Under the pieces are notes generated by a model, which saw only the letters and a program-made list of their open reading frames with translations, was not told the DNA's origin and searched no databases. A DNA stretch of 64,000 nucleotides, taken from the NCBI RefSeq assembly GCF_011074885.1, contig NC_054682.1, positions 62,001-126,000 on the forward strand, given 5' to 3'. The first letter of the stretch is position 1, and each line of letters begins with the position of its first letter. Position numbers and translations under genes: made by a program. The DNA comes from Brettanomyces bruxellensis (lineage: Eukaryota; Ascomycota; Pichiomycetes; Pichiales; Pichiaceae). Of this stretch, positions 9,585 through 20,675 are shown one piece after another.

Positions 9585-11399
9585 ATTGCAAACTGGCCGT
9601 ATATATAAAATAAACTGAATTATGGCCTTTTGCTTGATATGAAGAAAGCGGTGGGGTTAAGTAGACTGAACAAGACTGAAATAGCGTAGAATCTAATCTA
9701 TAATAGTTACTATAGCACTTCGAAATTTCACGTGCTTGATGCGGAAACAACAACTAGATGTATTGTTTGGCGTAATCATTCCAATAAACATAGAACGTGA
9801 TACTTTTGAAGGATGAGCATGCTAGTGACATTTGTATTAGACATGTGTGAATAATGTGAAACAAGAACAGTTCATTTTTCATGATGTAATAATGCTTCAT
9901 TTTGAGAAATCATTTCGTCACTCGTCTATTCAACAGATTTCGTGATTATCGACCTATACACTAGAAACGAAAAAAATAGAGCTCACACAAAAGTAGTTGT
10001 CGGAGATAAACTTTAGGCCACTCTGTTTCCGAATGCAACAACATCTTAAATACTGGAAAATTACTCCGAAAGGGCCCCAAATACAAGTACTTCTACATTT
10101 TCCATTACTCCGAATCTGTCACATCTGTGCACACACCAATAATTCTTACAATTCCAATAATCAATTTCTTTTAGAATGAAAATCGGAAAATAGACATGTG
10201 GTCGATAACGATAACATGTAGACAAACCTGAGTTGTATAAACAACATTATTCAATAAATGTAAGCAAATTGTCCAGGCATTCATACTGAACTTACAGAAG
10301 TTTGCTACAGACAAAAGCGAGCCGAACCTCTTCGTATTAACTTTTTGAACCGCTCTATTTGAAATTGCAATATTATGTAACAGCAAAAAAAGACTATACT
10401 TAACCGATTCCAGAAGGATGGGGTAAGCACTTGGAAGTGGAGTCAAAGTTGTCTGCTTTACACGGATAATCTTTGTGAATGTCATCCTTTGGAAAAGGTG
10501 TAGTGTCGAAGGCAAAAAAAAAAATTAAACTGAAAAGAAGCAAAAAGAGGAGAAATGACTAGATTTAAGATGTTACACAGAGAAGGGCTGGTATCACATA
10601 ACTTCGGGCGAAAACTTATTTTAGGACAAATGAGAATGCTTGTAAGTGCATTTGTCTGCTGCGTGCTCAATACGGATCATCGTTAATCCGCATTTCAACT
10701 TCTAGTAGTAGACAGCGAATATTCCGAGAAAGGGCTCTTAAAAATTTTAAGTGGCGAGATATTAAAGCAATAACAAGAGAAAAGTGTTACGCAGGGTACT
10801 CCACATCAACTTTTTTTTGGGACAAAGCAATCATAATTTCTGTTTTAGGGTGTTCAAAAATAAAAGGAACCGGTCTAAAAGTGCTGCCTATTGTTCAATT
10901 TGCAAAATTATGCAGGTGCCAGGCACTTCCCCGCGCTAAGCAGGAAAGAAGAAAAAAAATAAAACACATAATTTTCCGAGTGCGGTTGCTGCCAATGGAA
11001 AATTTACCGAATAGTGGGGAAATGCGACTCCACTAAAGTAGCGTTAGCGGGGTCTATTGTCTACGGAGAAAAAAATCGCCAACATCTTTGCGGTATCCGT
11101 AAATATTTAGACATCTTATGAAATAACGTCACAGAAGGTTCCGAACAAACAAAATATAAAAAAAATGAATGACTGATCCAGTTAGGGTGGCTGTTCCCTT
11201 TTCGAAAAATTATGTGCACGGGAAGAAGGAATATAAAAGGAAAGCCATTTGCAAACCGACGACCTCTTCCTTTCCTCAAACATCTCAGGGGTTGCTTAAC
11301 TGGCTTTTGAATTTTTCTTCTAACCATAAAAGGTAATTTGTCAAGTTTATTTCAACAAATACAACCAAATAATAACAGCAGCAAAAGAAAATTCGAAAC
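9585..11399. promoter_or_regulatory. Long intergenic region upstream of the sugar transporter
   Basis: About 1.8 kb without a supported gene, and the only upstream region for the transporter. Two GGGG-containing boxes, AATAGTGGGG (11010-11019) and GTTAGCGGGG (near 11043-11052), resemble Mig1 glucose-repression sites, and a CTTCCCCGCG tract lies near 10926. These would suit a glucose-repressed high-affinity carrier, but the motif matches are short and not tested. Confidence 0.35.
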
Positions 11400-13028
11400 A
11401 TGGGTTACGAAAAGCGATTAGTGGGTTCTGCCAACAAAATTAAGAACTTCTTTGACAAGTTCCCAAAAGTGTACAATGTGTACATCGTGTGTTCAATTTC
11501 GACTATTTCTGGTATGATGTTCGGTGTGGATATCTCCTCGATCTCTGCCTTTATCGGTACCGATCAGTACAGGAGATATTTCAATAATCCCGGATCTGCA
11601 ATTCAAGGTTTCATTACGTCATCTATGGCTTTAGGTTCATTTTTCGGCTCTCTTGCAACCTCATTTGTGTCTGAACCTTTAGGAAGACGTATATCCCTCG
11701 TTATTTGCTCATTCTTCTGGGTTGTTGGTGCTGCTATCCAGTCCTCAGCTCAAAATAGGGCTCAGTTGATTATTGGCAGACTTATTTCTGGAATTGGTGT
11801 TGGAATAGGAAGTACGGTTGCACCAGTTTACGGATCAGAGTTAGCACCTCGTAAAGTCAGAGGATTTGTGGGTGGACTTTTCCAATTCTGTGTCACTCTT
11901 GGTATCTTGATCATGTTTTATGTCTCCTACGGATTGCACTTTATCAATGGAGTGGCATCTTTCCGTATTGCCTGGGGATTCCAGATAATTTTCGGTCTTG
12001 CTTTGTTTTTGGGAGTCTTCTTCTTGCCGGAATCTCCTAGATGGCTTGCAAAGCACGGATTCTGGGATGAATGCGAGTCTGTGGTCTCAAAAATACAGGC
12101 TAAGGGAAATACTGAGGATCCAGATGTTAGGATTGAAATTGCGGAGATTAAGGAGCAAATCTTGGTTGACGAAAAAGCAGACACGATCACATATGCCACG
12201 TTGTTCAACAGAAGATACAGATTCCGGACCGTTACAGCAATATTTGCTCAGATTTGGCAGCAATTGACTGGAATGAACGTCATGATGTACTACATTGTGT
12301 ACATTTTCCAGATGGCTGGCTACACCGGAAACACAAATTTGGTTGCTTCATCAATTCAGTATGTTTTGAACACCGTCCTGACAATTCCGGCCTTATTCCT
12401 CTTGGACAAAATCGGCAGAAGACCAGTTTTAATGGTCGGAGCATTGCTCATGATGATTTTCCAGTTTGCAGTGGCTGGAATCTTGGGAACGTACTCGGAA
12501 CCTGTTTCCTCAGTTGGTGGAGACGATACCATTCGTATTCGTATTCCGGACAGCAACAAGAGTGCGGCAAGAGGTGTGATTGCAATGTGCTACTTGTTCG
12601 TTTGCTCATTTGCAAGTACTTGGGGTGTGGGAATCTGGTTATACTGCTCTGAGGTTTGGGGTGACAATGCCATTAGACAGAGAGGAGCATCTCTCTCGAC
12701 TGCAGCCAACTGGATTTTCAACTTTGCCATTGGAATGTACACACCATCATCTTTCAAGAATATCACTTGGAAGACTTACTGCATTTATGCGACATTCTGT
12801 GCCTGCATGTTCTTCCATGTGATGTTTTTCTTCCCGGAGACTAAGGGCAAACGGTTGGAGGAGATTGCCCAGATCTGGGATGAGCACATTCCCGCATGGG
12901 AGACCGCTTCTTGGCAGCCAGAGTTTACTGCTGCCGAAGAGAAAGACGTGGCTAGTAAAATGCAAACTGAACATGTTGAGAATGCCAATAGAAGTAATGG
13001 TGTCGACCAGATTTCCAGCAGCGAATAG
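11400..13028 (+). CDS. HGT1-type high-affinity glucose/proton symporter
   Basis: Major facilitator sugar porter, 542 aa, with 12 predicted membrane helices and cytosolic ends. Sugar-porter signatures are present: GRRISL after TM2-3, the GRLISGIGVGIGS helix, PESPRWLAKHG before the central loop, QQLTGMNVMMYYIVYIF in TM7, DKIGRRPVLMVG, and PETKGKRLEEI after TM12. The stretch MNVMMYYIVYIFQMAGYTGN is almost unchanged from Kluyveromyces lactis HGT1 as I recall it, so this subfamily (high-affinity glucose, likely proton-coupled) is the best assignment rather than the S. cerevisiae HXT facilitators. A polar Ser/Glu-rich C-terminal tail follows. Codon choice here is markedly less AT-rich than the flanks, as expected for an expressed gene. 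Specificity among hexoses cannot be read from sequence. Confidence 0.88.
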   Translation: MGYEKRLVGSANKIKNFFDKFPKVYNVYIVCSISTISGMMFGVDISSISAFIGTDQYRRYFNNPGSAIQGFITSSMALGSFFGSLATSFVSEPLGRRISLVICSFFWVVGAAIQSSAQNRAQLIIGRLISGIGVGIGSTVAPVYGSELAPRKVRGFVGGLFQFCVTLGILIMFYVSYGLHFINGVASFRIAWGFQIIFGLALFLGVFFLPESPRWLAKHGFWDECESVVSKIQAKGNTEDPDVRIEIAEIKEQILVDEKADTITYATLFNRRYRFRTVTAIFAQIWQQLTGMNVMMYYIVYIFQMAGYTGNTNLVASSIQYVLNTVLTIPALFLLDKIGRRPVLMVGALLMMIFQFAVAGILGTYSEPVSSVGGDDTIRIRIPDSNKSAARGVIAMCYLFVCSFASTWGVGIWLYCSEVWGDNAIRQRGASLSTAANWIFNFAIGMYTPSSFKNITWKTYCIYATFCACMFFHVMFFFPETKGKRLEEIAQIWDEHIPAWETASWQPEFTAAEEKDVASKMQTEHVENANRSNGVDQISSSE

Positions 13029-14037
13029 TGTTGATGATATGCCCCGGCTTTGCCGTGTTCTTATGATTTATGTTTAATTCTAGCCTTAATTACTTTTATT
13101 TTATGCTATTTTGCTTCGTTCTACTCCCCTAATATTTTGGTGGGGACAGCAGCTTATCTTTTATTACTATTGATGCTGCTTTGATTCAGTGAACGTTCGC
13201 TTATGCTCTAATGTGATGAAAATCAGAAACTTGATGGATGGTTGCAGAGTGAGTAGAAGTGAGTGCGCTTGTTATGGTGCATTTTTAAACTATCTTTGAT
13301 GTAGAAGTTGAAAATTTTATTAAGTTGCGATGAGTGTAGTTGGGGCTGCGTTTTTCAAGTAATGATAGGCGCAAAGTTGAATCATATTTGGATGGAATTC
13401 AGAAAATAGTTACTTTGAACAAATCGTAAACTTGAAAGTTGGATGTGCACAAAGAATACATGTTGCTTTACTTGTGCAACACTTCCGAAAGGAAATCTAT
13501 AAAATGAAGTGGATAGGATGCTTTAGCGATATTTCAGGGGCATTAAGTTACTTGGGTTCGGGTATCCAGGGAGCACAAAAACGCAATCCGATCATGATTA
13601 CAAACAGAATAATGGAGCTTGGCAAAGTCAGATAACTCATGAAGATGCAAGTAGATGTGGAGAGTGAAATGTTAGAAGTTAGAGTTAAATAGAAGTTGTT
13701 TATAAGTCAATTACAAGCTGAAGCGAAGTTAATTAAAAGTTGAACAGAAGTTAGTCAGACGTTAGCTTGTGTCTACTTGCATATTCTAGATGATCCAGAC
13801 ATTACGACATGTAGACGCCAATTTCTTATAAATCAAAATTACCAAACTTCCTCCTGTAATGTGTCGAAGACCCGCCATTCTAGCAATGAGCCTCTTCTCA
13901 TCGTTTACTGCTTGTTTTTCCACCATCCACCAAAATATCAAGCATCTACAAAATCCAGCTACAATTACACCAAGCTAACTCAAAAAAATGTATTTGCAAC
14001 GTCTAAAATTAGTCCGAATAGCGTGCGGCAGCGACAT
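13029..14037. other. Convergent intergenic region (transporter / Hsp70)
   Basis: About 1 kb between two converging 3' ends. Around 13660-13760 there are imperfect copies of AGAAGTTA, a short degenerate repeat. No gene is seen. The forward frame starting at 13777 is the antisense shadow of the Hsp70 gene. Confidence 0.45.
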
Positions 14038-16014
14038 TTAATCGACCTCCTCAACGGTTGGGCCATCAGATCCTGCATTTGGAGCAGAACCAGCGCCTGG
14101 GAAGCCACCAGGAGCAGCACCGGCACCAGGAGCGGCACCAGCACCAGGAGCAGCACCAGGAGCGGCACCAGGAGCACCTCCAGCCTGGTAGAACTTGGTC
14201 ATGATTGGGTTAACAGTAGACTCCAAGCTCTTTTGCTCACTCTCAAACTCCTCCTTGGTAGCAGTCTGGTTGGCATCGAGCCAGCTGATGGTCTTTTCAC
14301 AGGCATCAACCAACTGCTTCTTCTCGTCCTCAGAAACTTTCTCGGTGAACTTCTTGTCGTCGGCGGTGTTCTTCACGCTGTAAGCGTAGGACTCCAACTG
14401 GTTCTTGGCCTGGATCCTCTCGGCCTCCTTATCATCGTCGGCCTTGAACTTCTCAGCCTCCGAAACCATCTTGTCGATCTCCTCCTTCGACAATCTGCCC
14501 TTGTCGTTGGTGATGGTGATCTTCTGCGACTTACCAGTACCCTTTTCGACGGCGGAAACATTCAAAATTCCGTTGGCATCGATATCGAAAGTAACCTCGA
14601 TCTGAGGAACACCCCTTGGAGCTGGTGGGATTCCAGTCAACTCGAACTTACCCAACAAGTTGTTGTCCTTGGTTCTAGTTCTCTCACCTTCGTAAACCTG
14701 GATCAACACACCAGGTTGGTTGTCAGAGTAAGTGGAGAAGATCTCAGACTTCTTGCAAGGAATGGTCGAGTTTCTTGGGATCAACTTGGTCATGACACCA
14801 CCGGCAGTCTCGATACCTAGGGACAATGGGGTGACATCCAAAAGCAACAAGTCCTGTGTCTTGGATGATTCATCACCGGAAAGGATGGCGGCCTGAACGG
14901 CGGCACCGTAAGCAACAGCCTCATCAGGGTTGATGGACTTGTTTGGCTCTTTTCCGCTGAAGAAGTCGGAGACCAACTTCTGGACCTTTGGAATTCTTGT
15001 GGAACCACCGACAAGAACGATCTCATCGATCTGTGACTTGTCCAACTTTGAGTCCTGCAACACCTTCTCGACAGGTGCCAAGGTGGATCTGAACAGATCA
15101 GAGCACATCTCCTCGAATCTAGCCCTCGTGATCGAGGTGTAGAAGTCGATACCTTCGAACAAGGAGTCGATCTCGATCGAAGTCTGTGCAGAGGAAGACA
15201 AGGTTCTCTTGGCTCTCTCACAGGCAGTTCTCAATCTTCTCAATGCCCTCTGGTTGCCGGTCAAGTCCTTGTGGAACTTTCTCTTGAACTCATTCGAGAA
15301 GAATGTAACCAATCTGTTATCGAAATCCTCTCCTCCCAAGTGGGTGTCACCAGCGGTGGCCTTCACCTCGAAGATACCATCCTCGATGGACAAAAGAGAG
15401 ACATCGAAAGTACCTCCACCCAAGTCGAAAATCAACACGTTCTTCTCGCCTTCGGTCTTCTTATCCAAACCGTAAGCAATGGCTGCGGCAGTTGGCTCGT
15501 TGATGATTCTCATCACGTTCATACCGGCAATGGTACCAGCATCCTTGGTTGCCTGTCTCTGCGAGTCGTTGAAGTAGGCTGGGACGGTAACAACGGCATC
15601 CTTAACCTTGCTGCCCAAAAAGGCCTCGGCGGTCTCTCTCATCTTGCTGAGAACCATGGATGAAACCTCCTCTGGTGTGAGAACCTTTGTCTCACCCTTG
15701 TAGTCGACCTGGATCTTTGGCTTTCCATCTGAGTCGATAATCTTGAATGGCCAGTGCTTCATATCACTCTGGACCTCTGGATCGCTGAACTTTCTACCGA
15801 TAAGTCTCTTAGCGTCGAAAACTGTGTTGGTAGGGTTCATGGCAGCCTGATTCTTGGCAGCCTCACCGATCAATCTCTCAGTGTCTGTGAAGGCAACATA
15901 GGATGGGGTGGTTCTGTTACCCTGATCGTTGGCAATAATGTCAACTCTGTCGTTGGCAAAGTGACCAACACAGGAGTAGGTAGTACCTAAATCAATTCCG
16001 ATTGCGTTAGGCAT
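14038..16014 (-). CDS. SSA-type cytosolic Hsp70 chaperone
   Basis: Cytosolic/nuclear Hsp70, 658 aa, which folds and translocates clients with Hsp40 and Hsp110 partners in an ATP cycle. The nucleotide-binding domain (about 1-385) has [25 protein letters not shown] and [13 protein letters not shown]. The substrate domain has [14 protein letters not shown] and the [18 protein letters not shown] strand. The lid ends in Gly/Ala/Pro repeats and PTVEEVD, the EEVD tail bound by TPR co-chaperones and found only in cytosolic members. It belongs to the SSA rather than SSB group by length and tail. Codon use is strongly biased, consistent with high expression. An excellent heat-shock element lies about 250 bp upstream. 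The exact SSA paralog number cannot be assigned. Confidence 0.97.
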   Translation of the reverse strand: MPNAIGIDLGTTYSCVGHFANDRVDIIANDQGNRTTPSYVAFTDTERLIGEAAKNQAAMNPTNTVFDAKRLIGRKFSDPEVQSDMKHWPFKIIDSDGKPKIQVDYKGETKVLTPEEVSSMVLSKMRETAEAFLGSKVKDAVVTVPAYFNDSQRQATKDAGTIAGMNVMRIINEPTAAAIAYGLDKKTEGEKNVLIFDLGGGTFDVSLLSIEDGIFEVKATAGDTHLGGEDFDNRLVTFFSNEFKRKFHKDLTGNQRALRRLRTACERAKRTLSSSAQTSIEIDSLFEGIDFYTSITRARFEEMCSDLFRSTLAPVEKVLQDSKLDKSQIDEIVLVGGSTRIPKVQKLVSDFFSGKEPNKSINPDEAVAYGAAVQAAILSGDESSKTQDLLLLDVTPLSLGIETAGGVMTKLIPRNSTIPCKKSEIFSTYSDNQPGVLIQVYEGERTRTKDNNLLGKFELTGIPPAPRGVPQIEVTFDIDANGILNVSAVEKGTGKSQKITITNDKGRLSKEEIDKMVSEAEKFKADDDKEAERIQAKNQLESYAYSVKNTADDKKFTEKVSEDEKKQLVDACEKTISWLDANQTATKEEFESEQKSLESTVNPIMTKFYQAGGAPGAAPGAAPGAGAAPGAGAAPGGFPGAGSAPNAGSDGPTVEEVD

Positions 16015-16266
16015 TTCTAGTATATGTGTCTGTGTATCTAGTTGCTGTACGCTATACTATACAAGAAGATAGATATCAAAAGACAAGAGTCAAACAAAAA
16101 AGAAGAAGAGAAAAGGAAGAGGAAGAATAAAGATACAGTCCACTGACAGCTTATTGCTTACCGTGACTTTTTTCATATTGATCCCTTTTTTCGCTTTTTT
16201 CATCCAACGGGCGAAATTTTTTTGTTTTTTTTTGTTTTTTCTTGCTCAATTACTACCAATTTCTTC

Positions 16267-16288
16267 TTCTAGAAGCTTCTTCGAATTC
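16267..16288. promoter_or_regulatory. Heat-shock element upstream of SSA Hsp70
   Basis: TTCTAGAAGCTTC, three contiguous alternating TTC/GAA units with 2-bp spacing, followed by another TTCGAATTC. This is a textbook Hsf1-binding array, about 250 bp upstream of the Hsp70 start. A role at the divergent gene is also possible but less likely. Confidence 0.8.
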
Positions 16289-17014
16289 TCCCCAATTTAT
16301 TTAATATTTTTTTTTCTTAAGCCCCATCTATTATTCCAGCCATTCTCCTCCTCATACTAAAGCATCAAAGCCTCAATTGGGCTTGCCTTGGTTCATATAG
16401 GCAAGGACTGGTCGATATATCTGTTCTCCAGATCTCATTGTGTGGACATTTCATTTTTAGTAGCTTCTATATCTGTATCAGCTGATGGGCATTCTACCTG
16501 TTTCCTGTTTTGGATAACACGCATCTGTAATCTGCATTTCAGATCTCACCCGTTTCCTAATCTGTAGAGGAACGTCACACAGTGTGCCCAAGGATGTGTT
16601 ACTCAAGAAAATCTTGAAAATTACCATGCATCGTTTTTTTATTTTTTTTTATTTTTTTTTTAAAACAATCAGCCTCTGCTTATTTAAACTTTTAACTTTT
16701 AACTTTCGAACTGTACTCAAGTCTAAGTGCTGCTTGTCACATGAGGATTACCATATGTCCTGTAGAGATATATTCCAACACTCTCCCCACAGTTTTTGAA
16801 AATGGATTTGTTGCCGACTAGTGCATGCGGCTTTTCTCCAGGCTCAAAAAAAAAAAGTATTCTGAAAAAAAAGCGAGCACCCCAAATTTTGCAGTCATGT
16901 TTATCAGTAATATTCCTTTATCTCGAATTGAGCCTATCTTTAGGCTATCACCAGTTTACCCACACTCCCCTCACAGCGTCAAATTATTCGTAATACCGCT
17001 ACATATTTGATAAA
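16289..17014. promoter_or_regulatory. Divergent upstream region Hsp70 / class-V PLP enzyme
   Basis: Rich in poly(dT) and poly(dA) tracts that disfavour nucleosomes. Short frames here contain only low-complexity sequence. Nothing else is supported. Confidence 0.4.
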
Positions 17015-18310
17015 ATGACATTCGGTAAAAAGTTCCGCGAGGACAAATTCCTCTTCCCTAAAGATGCTACGCCTATTAATCACGGATCATACGGTGCAGT
17101 TCCAAAAAGAGTTTACGAGACGTATAAAAAATGGCTTCACAAGGACTTCCAGTTCCCAGATGAATTTATGCACTTCTTCCAGGCACAGGAGATGGAGAAA
17201 TCACTAAAAGTGGTGTCAAAGCTTGTCAATACCGACTACAAAAACCTCGCTTTTGTGCCTAATGCAACTTCCGGAGTTAATGTTGTTTTCAGGAGTTTCC
17301 CATTTCAGAAAGGCGACACAATTGTGGTCAGCTCGGTTATTTATGATGCCTGCGGCAACACAATTGACTTTGCAGCCCGCAGAAACGGTGTGAATCTTAA
17401 GATTGTCGATATTACGTTTCCAATGTCGGAAAAAACAGTTTTAAGTAGATTTGAGGCTACATTCAAGCAGATGCTTGAAACAAAGAAAACCGGGTCTCAG
17501 GTTGTTTGTATCTACGATGCAATATGCTCGATGCCAGGCTGCAGGATGCCATTTGAGAGAATCACCGAATTGTGTCGCAGATATGGAATTGTGAGTTGTA
17601 TTGATGGCGCACACTCGATTGGAATGATTCCGATCGATATTCAGGCCATTGGATGCGACTTCTACACCTCGAATCTTCATAAATGGCTTTACTTGCCTAG
17701 GGGATGCGCAATTCTTTACGTGACTCCGAAATTTCACGATGCAATCATGCCTTTCCCAATTTCCCACTCATACAAGGATCAGGAATTCTACAAGCGGTTT
17801 CTTTTCACGGCATCGAACAACTACAGTTCGTTTTACTGCATTCCAGAGGCCTTGAAATTTGTCAACGAGGACTGTGGCGGCTTTGACAAGATCAGAAGTT
17901 ACTGCAGAAAGCAGGGAAACGACATCATTGCACATTTTGGAACCGATCATCTCGTCAGTGTGACAGAGCCATCTGCAGATGATCTAAATTTCATGGTTAC
18001 TGTGAAGGTTGATCTCCCAAAGGACAAGCAGGAGTTCTTTGCACGTAGTTTCAAAAACAAGCAGTTTGAGAACGAGGTGAGGGACTTCGTGTTAAGTGAT
18101 CTTCTCCGGAAATCACGGACTTTTGTCCAGTTCGGCTGGCACAACAATTTCTTGTTTGTGCGTTTCAGCTGCCAGATTTATACCGACTTGCAGGAATATT
18201 TCTGGGGTTACGATCAATTCCTAAAGGAATTGGACCGCTTCTATGCATCAGACTTGTTCCAGAAGTGGAACAACAGACCTGCACGCACTTCCAGATGCTG
18301 CAAGCTATAA
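17015..18310 (+). CDS. Class-V aminotransferase-fold PLP enzyme (isopenicillin-N-epimerase-like)
   Basis: 431 aa. It opens with INHGSYGAVPKRV, has NATSGVNVVFRS (PLP-phosphate loop), DGAHSIGMIPID (the Asp contacting PLP) and TSNLHKWLYLPRG, whose K223 should form the Schiff base. This is the layout of the isopenicillin N epimerase / hercynylcysteine lyase (Egt2-like) branch of class-V enzymes, related to cysteine desulfurases but without the mobile Cys loop of NFS1. The last residues, SRCCKL, end in a Cys-Lys-Leu tripeptide that only weakly resembles a peroxisomal PTS1. A C-S lyase or epimerase-type reaction is likely, but the substrate is unknown, and I see no ergothioneine partner gene nearby. 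Confidence 0.75.
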   Translation: MTFGKKFREDKFLFPKDATPINHGSYGAVPKRVYETYKKWLHKDFQFPDEFMHFFQAQEMEKSLKVVSKLVNTDYKNLAFVPNATSGVNVVFRSFPFQKGDTIVVSSVIYDACGNTIDFAARRNGVNLKIVDITFPMSEKTVLSRFEATFKQMLETKKTGSQVVCIYDAICSMPGCRMPFERITELCRRYGIVSCIDGAHSIGMIPIDIQAIGCDFYTSNLHKWLYLPRGCAILYVTPKFHDAIMPFPISHSYKDQEFYKRFLFTASNNYSSFYCIPEALKFVNEDCGGFDKIRSYCRKQGNDIIAHFGTDHLVSVTEPSADDLNFMVTVKVDLPKDKQEFFARSFKNKQFENEVRDFVLSDLLRKSRTFVQFGWHNNFLFVRFSCQIYTDLQEYFWGYDQFLKELDRFYASDLFQKWNNRPARTSRCCKL

Positions 18311-18861
18311 TCAGATCCATCTGATTCGACAGCTTTGCTTCTCGTTATGCATTGAATCTGTGCACTGCACCAATGTTATACGAGACCTTTCTTGCCGTAG
18401 CTTCTTTTGTAGTCTGCCTCACCTGTTGTAGAACAGTTTATGAAACTAGGCATGACCTTCGTTGAAATTGTGTAGAGATGCTCGATGGATATTTCATACA
18501 TGTTTCAGCGATCCCTCTACACTTTTCATTTTCTTTGCTTACGAAACATCCGGAGGCTGCGTTTCCTGTTAATACAAATATCTGATCATGTACTTCTGGA
18601 AACCCTCATTGAGTTCGAGCTTACTATGGATTCATATTTTTATAATTGAAGGTCATTCTTGATCTTTTATCATCCAAAAATATATCGGCTTGCCGCCCAG
18701 TGCGTATTTTTTGCTGGCGCTAAAACTTTCTCGAACCTGCCTGCATGCACATTTCAAGAAGCTTAGAAATTCATCAAAAATTCAACCCAAGCAAGATTTG
18801 TGGTCACTCACCGATCTTCCCCATATATTATTCCAATTATCTAATTGCCTGTCATTTGTAC
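18311..18861. other. Intergenic upstream of the EST3-like gene
   Basis: About 550 bp. The EST3-like frame is open back to 18745, but the Met at 18862 fits the family start better. No other feature seen. Confidence 0.4.
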
Positions 18862-19512
18862 ATGCCTAAAGTGTCGCGAACGCCTAGAAACATTGATACT
18901 AGCGTCTATCTGTATGATTGGCTCCCGAAGTTCCTTATCTTGCCGGATAGTGCGACCTCGTTCAAGCCAGCATATAAGTTCAAGGAGGGCCGTTTGCTCA
19001 AAATTCTATCGGTGGAACGCAGATTAAAGCAGGATGGCTCATATAGATGCAATAGTGGGCTTCGGGTTGTTGCTTGTGACGCTAATAGTCGCATCTTTGC
19101 TATTTTAAGTTCGAAATCTATCAATCAGTATGAGCGAGACGAACGCATACGCGTAACGAAAAACCTAATTAATACCGAAATATTTGTGACAGAACTCAAC
19201 GTGAATTTTTTGACACCTAGGCAGGCTAGCAAACTGTTTGGATATTCAGATAATCGAGCACGGGCAATTCTGGGTGGCAATTCCCGCTCTTTGCTGGCTG
19301 ATATTCCTGCTTATGCAATTCTTCAAGTTGAAAATTTCCGCATTGGCAACAGAGATAGATACATCCCTCAAAATGTGGATGCAATCCCCTATATATATAC
19401 ACTTTCCGACTACCAGAAGAGATATTTAGCTTCTGCATTTGACAATGAGAACGATTATGCATCCAAAACAGGGGGTGCCGAGGGCGATAGTGACGAATTG
19501 AAAAGCCAGTAG
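18862..19512 (+). CDS. EST3: Probable EST3: telomerase regulatory subunit
   Basis: 216 aa from the Met at 18862. The start MPKV...DTSVYLYDWLPKFLI parallels yeast Est3 (MPKV...DSVFLQPWIKALI, from memory). A central pattern of alternating strands (LKILSVERRL, RIFAILSSKSINQYE, IFVTELNVNF, ILQVENFRIGNR) and the closing aromatic patch IPYIYTL correspond to the TPP1-like OB-fold of Est3, including the conserved end of that domain. Est3 acts with Est1, Est2 and TLC1 in telomerase recruitment. In S. cerevisiae its mRNA needs a +1 frameshift, but here the frame is continuous. An acidic tail of ~25 residues follows the fold. Similarity is weak, as usual for this family, so the call is moderate. A different OB-fold protein is the alternative. 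Confidence 0.55.
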   Translation: MPKVSRTPRNIDTSVYLYDWLPKFLILPDSATSFKPAYKFKEGRLLKILSVERRLKQDGSYRCNSGLRVVACDANSRIFAILSSKSINQYERDERIRVTKNLINTEIFVTELNVNFLTPRQASKLFGYSDNRARAILGGNSRSLLADIPAYAILQVENFRIGNRDRYIPQNVDAIPYIYTLSDYQKRYLASAFDNENDYASKTGGAEGDSDELKSQ

Positions 19513-20114
19513 TGCTTGTCACGGGGATGATCACGTGATATAATATAGTCGAACCTAGTTTTGTTAATATGCAGTGTTATGACTAGGTAACTGCACGAAT
19601 GTTTAGTGAACAAGAAGTGAATGAACTACTTAAAGTATTTACAACACATACTTGTCTCATGTTGGTATTCCCAACAGTTAAAATAGTACACATGCTAGAA
19701 AAGGCGGGCCCGAGTCGATATGCACCCGTACACCTCAGAAGAGTTCCTAGAGGGCGACAGAACAAAAACCTCAAAAATTGGAATTCTTGGGGAGAAAGCG
19801 AGAGGTATTGGAAAATTGGGAGATGCTAAAAAAAAAGGCACAAAGCGCGATGGTCGATCTTGATCGTGTGGTTATCACTTTATGAATTTGTGTATGTATA
19901 TAAATTTAAAACACATCAAGGTAATAAAAGGTCACTTTATACTCATCAATAATCGGTAGTCAAACGAATCATAACTTTAACCTAACTTAACGTTAAAAGG
20001 GGCATAATTTAGAGGTTAGAGTAGGATAATAAGAATATATCAACCACAGAAATCAAATCTGGTTACAAGCATAACGAAAAAGGACATCGGATACAGGAAA
20101 ACAGGAAAAGAAGA
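19513..20114. other. Intergenic between EST3-like gene and RAD6, with a small open frame
   Basis: About 600 bp. It holds the 47-codon candidate frame described separately. The right half is the RAD6 promoter, AT-rich with AACTTAACG-type repeats. Confidence 0.4.
19720..19863 (+). CDS. Uncertain small open frame, 47 aa
   Basis: ATG to TGA, reading MHPYTSEEFLEGDRTK, then a basic Gly-rich end with EKARGIGKLGDAKKKGTKR. The composition looks protein-like and the frame is open for ~8 more codons upstream, so it might be the 3' exon of a spliced gene. I recognise no family. It may well be chance. Confidence 0.2.
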   Translation: MHPYTSEEFLEGDRTKTSKIGILGEKARGIGKLGDAKKKGTKRDGRS

Positions 20115-20675
20115 ATGTCTACACCAGCAAGAAGAAGATTGATGCGTGATTTCAAGAGAATCCAGAAGGATTGCTCGGGCGGAATATCGGCATCTCCATT
20201 GGCTGATAATGTGATGGTTTGGAATGGGATCATTATAGGGCCTCAGGATACACCATTTGAGGATGGAACATTTAGACTAAAACTCACGTTTGATGAACAA
20301 TACCCTAACAAACCCCCACAAGTGAAATTTATATCAGAAATGTTTCACCCCAATGTTTATGCATCAGGTGATTTGTGCCTGGATATATTACAAAACAGAT
20401 GGTCACCGACTTACGATGTGGCGTCGATTCTCACGTCGATCCAGTCGCTTTTGAACGATCCCAACATTAATTCGCCCGCAAATGTTGAGGCTGCAAACCT
20501 ATACAAAGATCACCGCAGTCAGTATGCGAAAAGAGTTCGTGAAACTGTAGAAAAAAGCTGGACCGAGGATCTGGACGATTTAGGAGACGATGATATGGAC
20601 GACGAGGGCGATTTGGACGATTCGGATGATGGAGAAGGAGACGCAGATGGCGCCAGTGACAGTGATAAACAGTAG
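20115..20675 (+). CDS. RAD6: RAD6 (UBC2): ubiquitin-conjugating enzyme E2
   Basis: 186 aa. The E2 core (1-~150) starts [19 protein letters not shown], has the HPN motif (78-80) and the catalytic Cys88 in [12 protein letters not shown] at exactly the S. cerevisiae position. Rad6 works with Bre1 on histone H2B, Rad18 on PCNA and Ubr1 in the N-end rule. After WTEDL the protein has a long Asp/Glu tail (about 150-186), as in S. cerevisiae, though broken by Gly and Ser rather than pure Asp. The codon for the invariant Leu89 is CTG, which is useful evidence on the genetic code. It converges with the GEP7-like gene. Confidence 0.97.
   Translation: MSTPARRRLMRDFKRIQKDCSGGISASPLADNVMVWNGIIIGPQDTPFEDGTFRLKLTFDEQYPNKPPQVKFISEMFHPNVYASGDLCLDILQNRWSPTYDVASILTSIQSLLNDPNINSPANVEAANLYKDHRSQYAKRVRETVEKSWTEDLDDLGDDDMDDEGDLDDSDDGEGDADGASDSDKQ

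Noticed and set aside
13777..14820. 347-codon forward open frame
   Set aside because: It lies antisense to the Hsp70 C-terminal half; its Leu/Ser/Arg-rich repeats are the reverse reading of the Gly/Ala/Pro codons. Codon-biased genes often produce such antisense frames.
20379..20381. CTG-Ser or CTG-Ala genetic code
   Set aside because: CTG encodes the invariant Leu next to the RAD6 active-site Cys, so the standard reading fits.
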